A stretch of 64,000 nucleotides of DNA from Candidatus Anaerobutyricum avicola (GCA_019113845.1 DXGQ01000053.1:36848-100847); one strand, 5' to 3'. Counted from the first letter of the stretch, positions 1-8,400 are shown. Notes: a model not told the origin generated them from the sequence alone. Numbers and translations: made by a program.

Positions 1-537
1 CAGATCTGCCGTGGTCAATCTGTTCGTGCTGTCCACACCTTTGATCTGGACTGTATCCATATAGAAGTAAGAATTCTCATCCATATGGATGACCGTCTCC
101 GGGTTCATGATTTTCTCACCGGTTCCTTCCCCGCTGCCATAGTGCTTCTCCACATAGCGGATCCTGGCATTCTTTCCCACATAGAAGGTGTGCACACCGT
201 CATGCTTCGTGAGACTTCCGCCGCCGTTGTGGATACCGCAACCGGCCACGATGGTCACGTCACAGTCATCTCCGATATAGAAGTCATTGTACACAACTTC
301 TGTGAGACCGCTCTGGCTCAGAACGACCGGAATGTGCACGCTCTCATTTTTGGTTCCCGGCTTGATGATGATATCAATGCCCTGTTTGTCCTCTTTGGTC
401 ACAATGTCAATATTGGCTGTTGTATTTCTTGCCGCCGACGCACCGTTGGCACGGATATTGTAGGCTCCCGCAGGTACCCCGTGAAGGTCCGCCACCTGCT
501 CCAGCAATTCTTTCTGTATTAAATCCAATTCACTCAT
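1..537 (-). CDS. SufB/SufD-family Fe-S cluster assembly protein (partial)
   Basis: Only the first 179 codons are present; the gene runs off the left edge of the window. It starts at an ATG 15 nt after the sufC stop with a GGAG-type RBS. The N-terminus (ADLHGVPAGAYNIRANG) and the following beta-helix-like sequence resemble the short SufBD scaffold that accompanies SufC in anaerobic Firmicutes and archaea (the minimal SUF, or SmsCB, arrangement). Known role of the family: scaffold on which iron-sulphur clusters are assembled with the SufC ATPase. The assignment rests on sequence resemblance and the sufC neighbour; whether sufS or sufU follow cannot be seen. Confidence 0.8.
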   Translation of the reverse strand, partial: MSELDLIQKELLEQVADLHGVPAGAYNIRANGASAARNTTANIDIVTKEDKQGIDIIIKPGTKNESVHIPVVLSQSGLTEVVYNDFYIGDDCDVTIVAGCGIHNGGGSLTKHDGVHTFYVGKNARIRYVEKHYGSGEGTGEKIMNPETVIHMDENSYFYMDTVQIKGVDSTNRLTTADL

Positions 538-552
538 ATCTGTCCCCGCTCC

Positions 553-1263
553 TTATTTCTGACTCAGCTTCTGGCAGGCCGATGACTTGTAAAGAAGACC
601 CGGAATCACGTCCTCTCCGCGTCCGACTCTCTCCACATGGCCGCCGTTGATCACGATAATCTGGTCTGCGATCTCGAGGATCCGCTCCTGATGGGAAATG
701 ATCAGAATCGTTCCCTCTGTCTTCTCATGAAGCTCCTCAAACACATGAATGAGGCTGTTAAAGCTCCACAGATCGATTCCGGCCTCCGGCTCGTCAAACA
801 CAGACAGTTTCGTCGCTCTGGCGCGGATCATAGCAATCTCGATCCTCTTGAGCTCGCCGCCGGAAAGGCTGCCGTTTAACTCCCGGTTCACATAATCTCT
901 GGCACAAAGTCCTACCTCGGAAAGCACGTCGCAGATCTCTTTCACCGACATGGTCCTTCCGGAAGCCACGGAGATCAGATCCTTTACTTTCAGTCCTTTA
1001 AAATGTACCGGCTGCTGAAAGGCATAGCTGATACCTTTGTTAGCTCTCTCTGTGATATTCAGATCTGTGATATCCTCCCCGTCCAGAATGATCCTTCCGG
1101 CAGTCGGATGAATGATCCCCGCGATAAGCTTCGCGAGGGTGGACTTACCGCTGCCGTTCGGGCCGGTAATAGCGACAAACTTGTCGTTGATCGTAAGATT
1201 CACATCTTCGAGAATCTCTTTATCTCCCTCAACAATATAGCTGATATTCTTTAGTTCAAGCAT
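553..1263 (-). CDS. sufC: SufC, Fe-S assembly ABC ATPase
   Basis: A 236-residue cytosolic ABC ATPase. Walker A GPNGSGKS is at about residues 34-41, the signature LSGGE at 133-137, and Walker B with catalytic glutamate (LSVFDEPEAG) at 153-162. There are no membrane segments, and the next gene is a SufB/D scaffold, which separates it from transporter ATPases. The length is near the usual 240-250 residues for SufC. The ATG follows an AAGGAG RBS. It is probably the first gene of the operon, because a sigma-A-like promoter and a leader hairpin lie directly upstream. Confidence 0.92.
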   Translation of the reverse strand: MLELKNISYIVEGDKEILEDVNLTINDKFVAITGPNGSGKSTLAKLIAGIIHPTAGRIILDGEDITDLNITERANKGISYAFQQPVHFKGLKVKDLISVASGRTMSVKEICDVLSEVGLCARDYVNRELNGSLSGGELKRIEIAMIRARATKLSVFDEPEAGIDLWSFNSLIHVFEELHEKTEGTILIISHQERILEIADQIIVINGGHVERVGRGEDVIPGLLYKSSACQKLSQK

Positions 1264-1279
1264 AATTATCTCCTTGTAT

Positions 1280-1321
1280 CCGGGTCCGCAGTATCCTCTC
1301 AGGAAAAGATGTCGGACCCGG
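1280..1321 (-). promoter_or_regulatory. Leader stem-loop of the suf operon
   Basis: Perfect 9-bp arms CCGGGTCCG (1280-1288) and CGGACCCGG (1313-1321) lie in the suf 5' leader, just before the ribosome binding site of sufC. No T-run follows, so a simple terminator is unlikely. It could be an mRNA structure or a protein-binding site; no iron-sulphur regulator motif is recognised. Confidence 0.5.
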
Positions 1322-1358
1322 GAAATATTTTATCAAAATCTATCGCATCCAAGCTCTA

Positions 1359-1387
1359 TGTATATCATACCCTAGTGAAAAAGTCAA
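1359..1387 (-). promoter_or_regulatory. Sigma-A-like promoter of sufC
   Basis: On the minus strand TTGACT (1382-1387) is followed after 17 nt by TATACA (1359-1364). It is placed to transcribe the suf genes with a leader of about 90 nt that carries the stem-loop. Confidence 0.6.
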
Positions 1388-1454
1388 GATTTGGAACGCT
1401 TCCGGAACAGCCTGTCCCTGTATCCCGGTCCATGCGGATATCGACTGCCGCGCT

Positions 1455-4442
1455 TTATTTTTTTCCTTCCAGATCTGTCTTTCCCAGACGTACGTTTTCC
1501 AGAAGCTCTGCCGTCTCATCGTCCGCATGTTCCAGCAGATAATTTTTGCCGTTATTCCGGCGTTCTCTGTTTATACGGCGGATCTCCTGTTCTGCGTGTT
1601 CCACCTCTTCCAGAAAATCGGTGGCCGACAGTCTCCTCGCTCCCTGTCCCATGACGATGACCTGTTCCAGATTATCTGAGGTAGCCACCGTCACCCGGTG
1701 CTTATGTCCCAGCTCATGGGTCGTCTTCTCAATATACTGGTCGGCCGTCTCCGCTTCTTTTGTGTACACCACATGGATATTGTGATATTTAAAAATCTCG
1801 CCGGGATTTCCCTTCACCCGGTAGGCGTCGAAGACCACGATAAGTGTGTCTCCGATAAATCCCTGATAATTGCAGAGAATATCCATCAGCTTGCCGCGGG
1901 CCGCTTCAAGGCTGGTCTCCGCCAGCTCCTTTAAAAAATCCCAGGCAAAGATGATATTGTAGCCGTCCACCAGCAGATACTGTTTTTCCCCGTTGCGGCC
2001 AGACAGCATTCCGGCGGCGCCTGAATATTTCGAAGTTTCTGCTCTGGATGCGCTTCGGACTCCGGATGCAGTCGTTCCCTTTCGTCCGGCTGAAGTTCCC
2101 GCTCCCGTCGTTCTCCGCCTGCCCGGCGCTTCCGCTTCGGAACGGACGACTCCTTTCCGGTACCCCCGGTATCGGTCTTCCTGCTGTTTTTTGCTTCCAA
2201 ACTCCCGGAGAAAAATCTCTTCCAGCTCTTTGTCTTCTATATAAGAAGAGGCATAGGAGGCGCCGCTGCTTTTCGCATCGTTTTTCCCGGCAGGCAATCC
2301 GTTGTTCCCATCTGAAAACGTATCGGCTCCAGATGTATTTCTTTTATTTAAAGATACATTTGCTCCTGCGTCATCCGTCAGGCTATCCGCCGTCGGCATT
2401 TTTTCCCTGATATGCATGTGATCCGGCACTTCATTCCATGGCACAAAAAAACCGGCGCCATGGGAGCAGAAGATGGAGCCGGACGGGTTGTCCAGATCGC
2501 CCTCACAATCATAATCCAGCGCTTCGATGACTTCCTCCTGATCATGACAGGGGAAATATCCCTCCAGCCGAAGGGAGAGCCTTCCGCGGCCTCCGGTATA
2601 GGATTGCACCTGCGCCGGATAGTCAATCATCTCTGACGCCGGCGCACGACCGAAAAGGGTCGCCCTCTCTCCTTCCAGGACCGGAGCCTCAAATGTTCCG
2701 TACATTTTCTGAATATCCGCCATGGCCCGTCCCACCTGCTCCGCCGGAAGCTCCAGCCGAAACGCATACCACGGCTCCAAAAGTACCGACTGCGCCTGCA
2801 TCAGCCCCTGGCGCACCGCCCGGTAGGTCGCCTGCCGGAAGTCTCCGCCTTCCGTATGCTTTAAGTGCGCTTTTCCCGCTGTCAGCGTGATCTTCATATC
2901 CGTGATCGGCATTCCCGCCAGCACACCCAGATGTTCCTTTTCTCTGAGATGTGTGAGGATCAGTCGCTGCCAGTTGCCGTCCAGCACGTCCTCGCTGCAG
3001 TCTGTGGCAAACACAAGACCGCTGCCTCTCTCTCCCGGTTCCATGCGCAGATGCACCTCCGCATAATGGCGCAGCGGCTCGTAATGCCCCACACCGGTCA
3101 CGGTATCCGCGATGGTCTCCTTATACATAATGCGTCCCGCTCCAAACTCCACATCCATCTGGTAGCGCTCTGCGATCATACTTTTCAGCACTTCCGTCTG
3201 CACCTCTCCCATGAGCTGCATCTGGATTTCTTCCAGGCGGCTGTTCCACACGACATGCAAAAGCGGGTCTTCCTCCTCCAGCTGTTTCAGCTGGCGAAGC
3301 GCCTTCGGGACATCCGTCCCTTCGGGAAGAATCACGCTGCGGCTCAACACAGGTTCCAGCAGAGGAGCCTTCAGATCTTTCTCTTCGCCGAGTCCGCGGC
3401 CCGCCGCCGTCTCCGAAAGTCCCGTCAGGGCGCAGACTATTCCTGCCTCCGCCTCATCCCGCAAAGTGTATTTTGCGCCGGAATAAACCCTGATCTGGTC
3501 CACCTTTTCTTTTCCTTCTGTCCCAAAAACAGTTTTTACCCGGAGACTGCCCCCGGTAACCTTCACATGAGTCAGGCGGTTTCCCTGCTCATCTCTGGAT
3601 ATCTTAAATACCTTAGCGGCAAACGTATCGGGATACTCCGGCATCTTTGTAAACTCTTCCAGTCCCCGGAGCAGGTTCTCCACCCCGGAAAGCTTCAGCG
3701 CAGAACCAAAATAGCAGGGAAATATCTTTCTCTCGCCGATCAGACGAATCACATCGCTCCTCCGGATGTCTCCGGTTTCCATGTACTCCTCCAGCACATC
3801 CTCATCGCACATGGCGATCTCTTCCAGAATATCTTCCGAGCCGGCGCTGACCAGCGCTTTGTCGCAGGCGTTCTCTGTTTCAGCTTCCAGGTCTTTCGTT
3901 CCTTCTTCCTGCGGCAGCCGCACGCCGTCAAAAGCAATACACCCGTCGTCCAGATTCTTTTTCAGCTCTGCCAGCAGGGCGTCCCTGTCCGTTCCATCCT
4001 GATCCATCTTATTGATAAAAAGGAATGTGGGAATCTTATACGCTCTCAAAAGCCGCCAGAGCGTCTCCGTATGACCCTGAATCCCGTCGGCGCCACTTAT
4101 CACCAGCACTGCATAATCCATCACCCAGAGCGCCCGCTCCATCTCAGCGGAAAAATCCACATGGCCCGGCGTGTCGATAAGCGTCACTTCCGTCTCTCCC
4201 AGCGGAAACACCGCCTGTTTGGAAAAAATCGTGATCCCCCGGCTCCTCTCCAGCGCAAAATTGTCCAGAAATGCGTCACCGTGGTCCACTCTTCCCAGCT
4301 TCCGCAGACTGCCCGTCAGATAGAGAATCCCCTCGGAAAGCGTCGTCTTTCCGGCGTCCACATGGGCGAGGATTCCCATACAGATGCGCTTCTTTCTCCC
4401 TGTCTCTATCTTACCCTTTTTATTTCCAGACGTATCTCCCAT
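1455..4442 (-). CDS. Tet(M)-like ribosomal-protection GTPase fused to a C-terminal NYN (YacP/Rae1-like) nuclease domain
   Basis: A 995-residue protein. Residues 1 to about 650 form a translational GTPase of the EF-G/Tet(M) type: G1 AHVDAGKT (26-33), G2 RGIT (68-71), G3 DTPGH (90-94), G4 NKMD (144-147), then EF-G-like domains. A Ser/Arg/Gly-rich linker of about 150 residues follows. The C-terminal part (about 820-965) is an NYN/PIN-like domain with acidic positions in LLVDGYNII (D826), VVFDAYR, ETADQYIE and VATSDN, like the DUF901 protein YacP (Rae1), a ribosome-dependent endoribonuclease in Bacillus. I chose the ATG at 4442 over the upstream start at 4475 because AAAGGGG sits 8 nt before it. 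A tetracycline-resistance phenotype should not be assumed. The fusion suggests an enzyme that binds the ribosomal A site and cleaves mRNA there (inference). Confidence 0.85.
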   Translation of the reverse strand: MGDTSGNKKGKIETGRKKRICMGILAHVDAGKTTLSEGILYLTGSLRKLGRVDHGDAFLDNFALERSRGITIFSKQAVFPLGETEVTLIDTPGHVDFSAEMERALWVMDYAVLVISGADGIQGHTETLWRLLRAYKIPTFLFINKMDQDGTDRDALLAELKKNLDDGCIAFDGVRLPQEEGTKDLEAETENACDKALVSAGSEDILEEIAMCDEDVLEEYMETGDIRRSDVIRLIGERKIFPCYFGSALKLSGVENLLRGLEEFTKMPEYPDTFAAKVFKISRDEQGNRLTHVKVTGGSLRVKTVFGTEGKEKVDQIRVYSGAKYTLRDEAEAGIVCALTGLSETAAGRGLGEEKDLKAPLLEPVLSRSVILPEGTDVPKALRQLKQLEEEDPLLHVVWNSRLEEIQMQLMGEVQTEVLKSMIAERYQMDVEFGAGRIMYKETIADTVTGVGHYEPLRHYAEVHLRMEPGERGSGLVFATDCSEDVLDGNWQRLILTHLREKEHLGVLAGMPITDMKITLTAGKAHLKHTEGGDFRQATYRAVRQGLMQAQSVLLEPWYAFRLELPAEQVGRAMADIQKMYGTFEAPVLEGERATLFGRAPASEMIDYPAQVQSYTGGRGRLSLRLEGYFPCHDQEEVIEALDYDCEGDLDNPSGSIFCSHGAGFFVPWNEVPDHMHIREKMPTADSLTDDAGANVSLNKRNTSGADTFSDGNNGLPAGKNDAKSSGASYASSYIEDKELEEIFLREFGSKKQQEDRYRGYRKGVVRSEAEAPGRRRTTGAGTSAGRKGTTASGVRSASRAETSKYSGAAGMLSGRNGEKQYLLVDGYNIIFAWDFLKELAETSLEAARGKLMDILCNYQGFIGDTLIVVFDAYRVKGNPGEIFKYHNIHVVYTKEAETADQYIEKTTHELGHKHRVTVATSDNLEQVIVMGQGARRLSATDFLEEVEHAEQEIRRINRERRNNGKNYLLEHADDETAELLENVRLGKTDLEGKK

Positions 4443-4446
4443 AGAA

Positions 4447-4502
4447 ATACCCCTTTCTGTTCTAAAATCATACATTCCTAATCATAGCACAGAAAGGGGT
4501 AT
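4447..4502 (-). promoter_or_regulatory. Inverted repeat overlapping the SD of the GTPase-NYN gene
   Basis: Perfect 14-bp arms at 4447-4460 (ATACCCCTTTCTGT) and 4489-4502 (ACAGAAAGGGGTAT) flank a 28-nt spacer. The gene-proximal arm contains the AAAGGGG ribosome binding site. TATGAT boxes occur in the spacer. If transcription starts upstream of both arms, the RNA could pair and hide the SD; if it starts in the spacer, the repeat would instead be a DNA operator. Confidence 0.55.
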
Positions 4503-4559
4503 AAGTCGATAAACGATAATTTTAAAATGGTTCTGCCCGATCCGGCAATTGATGGTATC

Positions 4560-4590
4560 AAAAAAACGGCACAGCCTAAGCCATGCCGTC
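4560..4590 (-). terminator. Intrinsic terminator of tRNA-Ser
   Basis: Immediately after the tRNA on the minus strand, an ACGGCA..TGCCGT stem with an inner GGCTTAGGC hairpin is followed by seven T residues. Confidence 0.85.
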
Positions 4591-4594
4591 GTTA

Positions 4595-4682
4595 CGGAAA
4601 TGGAGGGATTCGAACCCTCGCGCCGGTTGCCCGACCTACCGCATTTCGAGTGCGGACCCTTCAACCACTTGGGTACATCTCC
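4595..4682 (-). tRNA. tRNA-Ser (anticodon CGA)
   Basis: An 88-nt class II tRNA read on the minus strand. The acceptor stem GGAGATG pairs with CATTTCC, with discriminator G. The anticodon loop contains CTCGAAA (anticodon CGA, reading UCG), there is a long serine-type variable arm, and the T arm has the GGTTCGAATCC core. The 3' CCA is not encoded. It is followed by an intrinsic terminator and has its own promoter upstream. Confidence 0.95.
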
Positions 4683-4718
4683 AAAAATACAGGAAAGCAG
4701 ACGAATCTGCCTTCCTGT
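4683..4718 (-). promoter_or_regulatory. Terminator-like hairpin in the 5' leader of tRNA-Ser
   Basis: Arms at 4689-4701 and 4706-4718 (12 of 13 bp, loop CGAA) are followed on the minus strand by five T residues at 4683-4687. These directly abut the first base of the tRNA at 4682. It lies between the tRNA promoter and the tRNA, so it is either an attenuator or a terminator for upstream read-through from the hydrogenase gene. Confidence 0.7.
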
Positions 4719-4737
4719 CTGTAAATTGTGCTTTTCT

Positions 4738-4766
4738 ATTCTAGCAGACCTTATCTTAAAATGCAA
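4738..4766 (-). promoter_or_regulatory. Promoter of tRNA-Ser
   Basis: TTGCAT (4761-4766), a 17-nt spacer, and TAGAAT (4738-4743) on the minus strand. Transcription would start near 4731, giving a leader of about 48 nt that is mostly the hairpin described above. Confidence 0.65.
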
Positions 4767-4847
4767 GAAGTAATTGGCGTCTGCGGGCAAACAATCGCCG
4801 CACGAACGCATCGACGTCTTGTACAGGATGATCTGCGCCAGGACATA

Positions 4848-6317
4848 TTAGTGTCTGTACATGGAGAAGGAGTCCAGATCGACTTCGGACAGGTTCTCCA
4901 GAATATTTCTGCCGTCTGCTTCTTTGATCAGTTTGTCTCTGAAACGTTTGGTCTCCATCTCAGATTTGTGTCTGCTCGGACCGCCGACACAGCCGCCGAC
5001 ACAGGCCATACCTTCGATGAAGTCTGTCTTTAACCTGCCTGCCTGCAACATGAGAAGTGCTTTCTTACATTCTGCCGCGCCGTTACATACGGTAACGGTA
5101 ACGTCCGCGTTCTGGTTTTCCTCTTTCAGAGATTCCAGTACGGCGTTGGTCACACCGCCGCTGTTTCCGAAACGTTTACCGAATACGGATGCCTGCTGGT
5201 AATCGTTCTCTTCCGGCTCCAGTTCCACATTTTTCGCTTTCATCATCGCGCGGAACTCACCGATGGTCAGAACGTAATCTGCATTGCCCTCGATACCGGA
5301 ATCTGCCGCCTCGCTCTTCTTCGCTACGCAAGGTCCCACAAATACGGTGATGGCGTCCGGCTCTTTGGCCTTTACCATACGGGATACCGCACACATCGGG
5401 GATACGGTGGTGGAAACGTGGTCGGCAATCTTCGGGAAATGTTTCTTTACCATGTTGACAAAGCCCGGACAGCAGGATGTGGTCAGCTGCTTGCCTTCTT
5501 TGTAAGCTTCCGCCCACTCTCTTGCCTCGAAGAGAGCCGTCAGGTCGCCGCCGAGACCAAGCTCGATCATATCGGTAAAGCCGATCTCTTTTGCTGCTTT
5601 TTTCAGGCTGGCCATGGTGATCTTGTCGCCGAACTGTCCTTCCAGAGCAGGAGCGACCATGGCATATACTTTTTTGCCTTCACGAATGGCATTGATGATA
5701 TCCACGATGTAGGTGATGGATCCGATGGCGCCGAACGGGCAGCTGTGGATACACTGACCACAGGAGATACATTTCTCATCGTCGATCATGGCGAGACCGG
5801 TGTCCGGATCTACCTGGAGCGCGTCTACCGGACAGCTCTTGCGGCACGGACGCATCAGATCAGCGATCGCATTGTACGGACAGGCTGCCGCACATTTACC
5901 GCACTCTTTACATTTGGACGGGTCTATGTAAGCCTGATTCATACCGATGGTGATGGCGCCGAAGTTACAGGAATTGTAGCAGGCCTTACCCATACAGTTC
6001 TGGCAGTTGTTGGTGACGGTGTATCTTGCGATCGGACATTCCTCGCAGGCGGAAGGGATGACATACACGATCTTATGTCCCTTGGAATAATCCGGCTTCT
6101 CGCCTGTCGGCGTTTTGCCCTCTGCCAGATTCACTCTCTGTCTGATGACCTCTCTCTCCTTGTAGATACAGCACCGAAACTGTGCCTTCGGTCCCGGGAT
6201 CATCTCGTAAGGGATCTTATCCTTTTCTTCTTCAAGCTTACCCTCATAAGCCAGCTTTGCCACGCGATACAGGACTTCGTGTTTGATCTTCAAAATTGTT
6301 GCATCATTCGTAACCAT
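4848..6317 (-). CDS. Monomeric [FeFe]-hydrogenase (group B-like)
   Basis: A 489-residue ferredoxin-like plus H-cluster protein. The N-terminal half carries Cys-rich 4Fe-4S motifs (CxxCxxCxxxCP types). The H-cluster region has L1 TSCCPGF (280-286), L2 GPCVAKKSE (328-336) and L3 GMACVGGCVGG (from 436). These are the variants seen in group B (ferredoxin-linked, CpIII-like) enzymes rather than the TSCCPAW/MPCxxK of group A. Known role: reversible proton reduction with ferredoxin, disposing of fermentation electrons. The start at 6317 was preferred to 6362 because AGGAGG lies 7 nt upstream. It appears monocistronic, with a Rex-like operator over its promoter. The group is inferred; a sensory role cannot be excluded. 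Confidence 0.85.
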   Translation of the reverse strand: MVTNDATILKIKHEVLYRVAKLAYEGKLEEEKDKIPYEMIPGPKAQFRCCIYKEREVIRQRVNLAEGKTPTGEKPDYSKGHKIVYVIPSACEECPIARYTVTNNCQNCMGKACYNSCNFGAITIGMNQAYIDPSKCKECGKCAAACPYNAIADLMRPCRKSCPVDALQVDPDTGLAMIDDEKCISCGQCIHSCPFGAIGSITYIVDIINAIREGKKVYAMVAPALEGQFGDKITMASLKKAAKEIGFTDMIELGLGGDLTALFEAREWAEAYKEGKQLTTSCCPGFVNMVKKHFPKIADHVSTTVSPMCAVSRMVKAKEPDAITVFVGPCVAKKSEAADSGIEGNADYVLTIGEFRAMMKAKNVELEPEENDYQQASVFGKRFGNSGGVTNAVLESLKEENQNADVTVTVCNGAAECKKALLMLQAGRLKTDFIEGMACVGGCVGGPSRHKSEMETKRFRDKLIKEADGRNILENLSEVDLDSFSMYRH

Positions 6318-6391
6318 ACATAATCCTCCTAAATCCTTCTGAATATTCCGGTTCCCGGCCATCTCCCGCCGTAAAAAATGTCCCGGAAAAT

Positions 6392-6421
6392 ATCATATGT
6401 TGCAAAAGGTTAATTTGTTTA
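6392..6421 (-). promoter_or_regulatory. Promoter of the hydrogenase gene
   Basis: TATGAT (6392-6397) with TAAACA (6416-6421) 18 nt upstream on the minus strand. The -35 box matches the consensus at only 4 of 6 positions and overlaps the Rex-like palindrome. Confidence 0.45.
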
Positions 6422-6432
6422 TAGTTTAACAT
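6415..6432. promoter_or_regulatory. Rex-like redox operator
   Basis: TTGTTTATAGTTTAACAT matches the Rex consensus TTGTTAA-N4-TTAACAA at 12 of 14 fixed positions. It covers the proposed -35 box of the hydrogenase gene, which fits repression at low NADH/NAD+ ratio. Confidence 0.55.
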
Positions 6433-6547
6433 TCATAACCGCATAAGGCAAACGATTTTTAAGAAATATTTCTTATGTATTAAAAAAAATCCACTGTGCC
6501 GATGTTTTCTTTTTCTTTGTGAAAAACCGGTGCTTTCCCCTTTTTTC

Positions 6548-8119
6548 TCACATCGGATTCTCCGCGCTGCCGCCTGCTTCCCGCATCTCTTTCAGAGTGC
6601 GAAACGCCTGCGCCAGCTCTGTTTTTACCAACCGGTTTTTCTTCTCATACTGGGACCGGTAAAAGGCGTGCGTCTCACTGTCCGGCTGATACTCCTTTTT
6701 AATATGAAGATTCTCCGCCAGCGCTTTTCCGATGTCCGCCACATCTCCCACTGCGTAGGCGCCGAACAGACAGTTTGTCATCACCGCTCCCGCCGCATTG
6801 CGAAGGGTCACGGTCCGGCTGTTAAGCATATCCGCTTTCATCTGGTTCCAGAGCGCGTCCCGGCTGCCGCCTTCCGTGATAGTGATCCGGCTCAGGTCGA
6901 TCCCCGCCTTCCGGTACAGATCTGTGATCTCCATGTAATCGTAGCCGATGGCCTCCAGCACCGCGCGCCAGAGCACCGCCTGGTCTGTGTCCATGGTCAT
7001 ATTCAGAAAACAGCCGGAAGCATCCGGGATCTCATTCATCCCGCCGGTCAGGTAGGGAAGAAAGAGCACGCCGTTCGCTCCCGCCGGCACCTGTTCTGCC
7101 TGCCCGCTGAGCGTCTGGTAATAGTCCCCGTCCGTCTCCTGTCCGCAGATATTGTCCTTAAACCAGCGAAGCGCCAGCCCGCCGGTACGGATGTATCCCC
7201 AGTAAAAATACGTATCCGGCAATGTTCCGCTGTTAAAAATAAGTCCGGCCCCCCTGCGGCTCAGTTCCGGGATAATCCCTTTTGTGGATACGCAGAACAT
7301 GGAACAGGTTCCCGCCACATCCACCGCCTGGCCCGGCCTGATATTTCCGCTGCCGATCATGGACTGCATCGTATCTCCCGCCCCGGCGCAAACAGGAATC
7401 CCTGCCGGAAAACCGGTACGCTCCGCCATCTCTTCTGTCAGATGTCCCACGATCTCCCACGGTTTCACAATACGCGGCATCATGGATTCCGGGATTCCCA
7501 GAAGGGCAAGCTGTTCTTTTGACCAGCATTTTTCTTCCACTTTATAGCCAAGCCCCCAGCCGGACATGGTTCCCCAGTCGATAAACATATCTTCCGCACC
7601 AAGTCCCGCCAGATGCGCCAGCACATACGGGGCATCATGGACAAACTTTACACCTTTCTCCTGAAACTCTGCGGAATGTTTCAGGAACCAGCGGGCAAAC
7701 AACGCCGGGAACATACAGTTTGCCTCCGGGTTGCCGGTCTCCCTTCCCCAGATATCCAGATTCCAGCTGTTGATCTCATCGGCATCTTCCTTCGTCCGCG
7801 AGTCCAGATAATTGATATACGGCGTCACCGCGCGACCGGCGGCATCCACGCCGCAGATCCCGCAGATGATACCGTCCCCCATGATTGCCCGCACATCTGC
7901 CGGATCCCGACCGCTCTCCCGCAGGATGCGGGCACATTCCCGCATGCCCTGCACAGTAAGTTCCAAATATTCCTCACAGTCCATGCTGACCCAGCCCGGA
8001 TGCGGATACGTGAGCGTTGTCGGCGCGCTGGAGGACGCCACACATTGCATGTTTTCATCATATACTGCCACTTTTACACTCTGGGTTCCGGCATCAAACC
8101 CAAGATAATATCTGCTCAT
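6548..8119 (-). CDS. FGGY-family carbohydrate kinase (xylulokinase/ribulokinase-like)
   Basis: A 523-residue cytosolic sugar kinase. The N-terminal phosphate-1 motif is GFDAGTQSVK and the C-terminal FGGY domain has TEGGSRDALWNQMKADML; the length fits the family (about 500). An ATG follows AAGGGGAAG. The substrate cannot be read from the sequence: xylulose, ribulose and related pentuloses are all possible. It is the only coding sequence downstream of an FMN riboswitch and terminator (8275-8583), with no strong second promoter visible in the 155 nt before it. FMN control of a kinase would make sense if it produced ribulose 5-phosphate, a riboflavin precursor, but that is inference. Confidence 0.85.
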   Translation of the reverse strand: MSRYYLGFDAGTQSVKVAVYDENMQCVASSSAPTTLTYPHPGWVSMDCEEYLELTVQGMRECARILRESGRDPADVRAIMGDGIICGICGVDAAGRAVTPYINYLDSRTKEDADEINSWNLDIWGRETGNPEANCMFPALFARWFLKHSAEFQEKGVKFVHDAPYVLAHLAGLGAEDMFIDWGTMSGWGLGYKVEEKCWSKEQLALLGIPESMMPRIVKPWEIVGHLTEEMAERTGFPAGIPVCAGAGDTMQSMIGSGNIRPGQAVDVAGTCSMFCVSTKGIIPELSRRGAGLIFNSGTLPDTYFYWGYIRTGGLALRWFKDNICGQETDGDYYQTLSGQAEQVPAGANGVLFLPYLTGGMNEIPDASGCFLNMTMDTDQAVLWRAVLEAIGYDYMEITDLYRKAGIDLSRITITEGGSRDALWNQMKADMLNSRTVTLRNAAGAVMTNCLFGAYAVGDVADIGKALAENLHIKKEYQPDSETHAFYRSQYEKKNRLVKTELAQAFRTLKEMREAGGSAENPM

Positions 8120-8274
8120 TGCACATTCTTCCCCTTCCTTTTAAAAAGATTTCTTTCAGAATACCGCAGGGATGTACAGGTTTTCTGTTTCCAACACGGA
8201 AAAACTGTCTCCCGGTGACGCGGTCTCTGGCAGGGGCGCTCCCCGACAATCCGGAAAATGTGCAGAATCCATAC

Positions 8275-8324
8275 AAAAAGAAACGCCCTGAAATCCACTG
8301 CTTTACGCAGTCAATCTCAGGACG
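8275..8324 (-). terminator. Intrinsic terminator of the FMN riboswitch
   Basis: On the minus strand a long stem (about 8284-8324, CGTCCTGA.. pairing with ..TTTCAGGGCG, inner ACTGC/GCAGT) is followed by TTTCTTTTT. It lies about 80 nt after the aptamer and 155 nt before the kinase ATG, as expected for a transcription-terminating expression platform. The 650-nt gap between the kinase and the antitoxin gene is otherwise filled by the riboswitch and two divergent promoters. Confidence 0.75.
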
Positions 8325-8400
8325 TATTGATACTCAGAATAAAATGTGCCTCCCCGCCTCTCTGAAAAAAACACGGGCACTGTACACAGACAATGATCCT

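Noticed and set aside
2865..4481. Long plus-strand ORF of 538 codons opposite the GTPase-NYN gene
   Set aside because: It mirrors a gene with clear domains; its own translation is Arg/His/Leu-rich without motifs, a shadow of GC-rich codons on the other strand.
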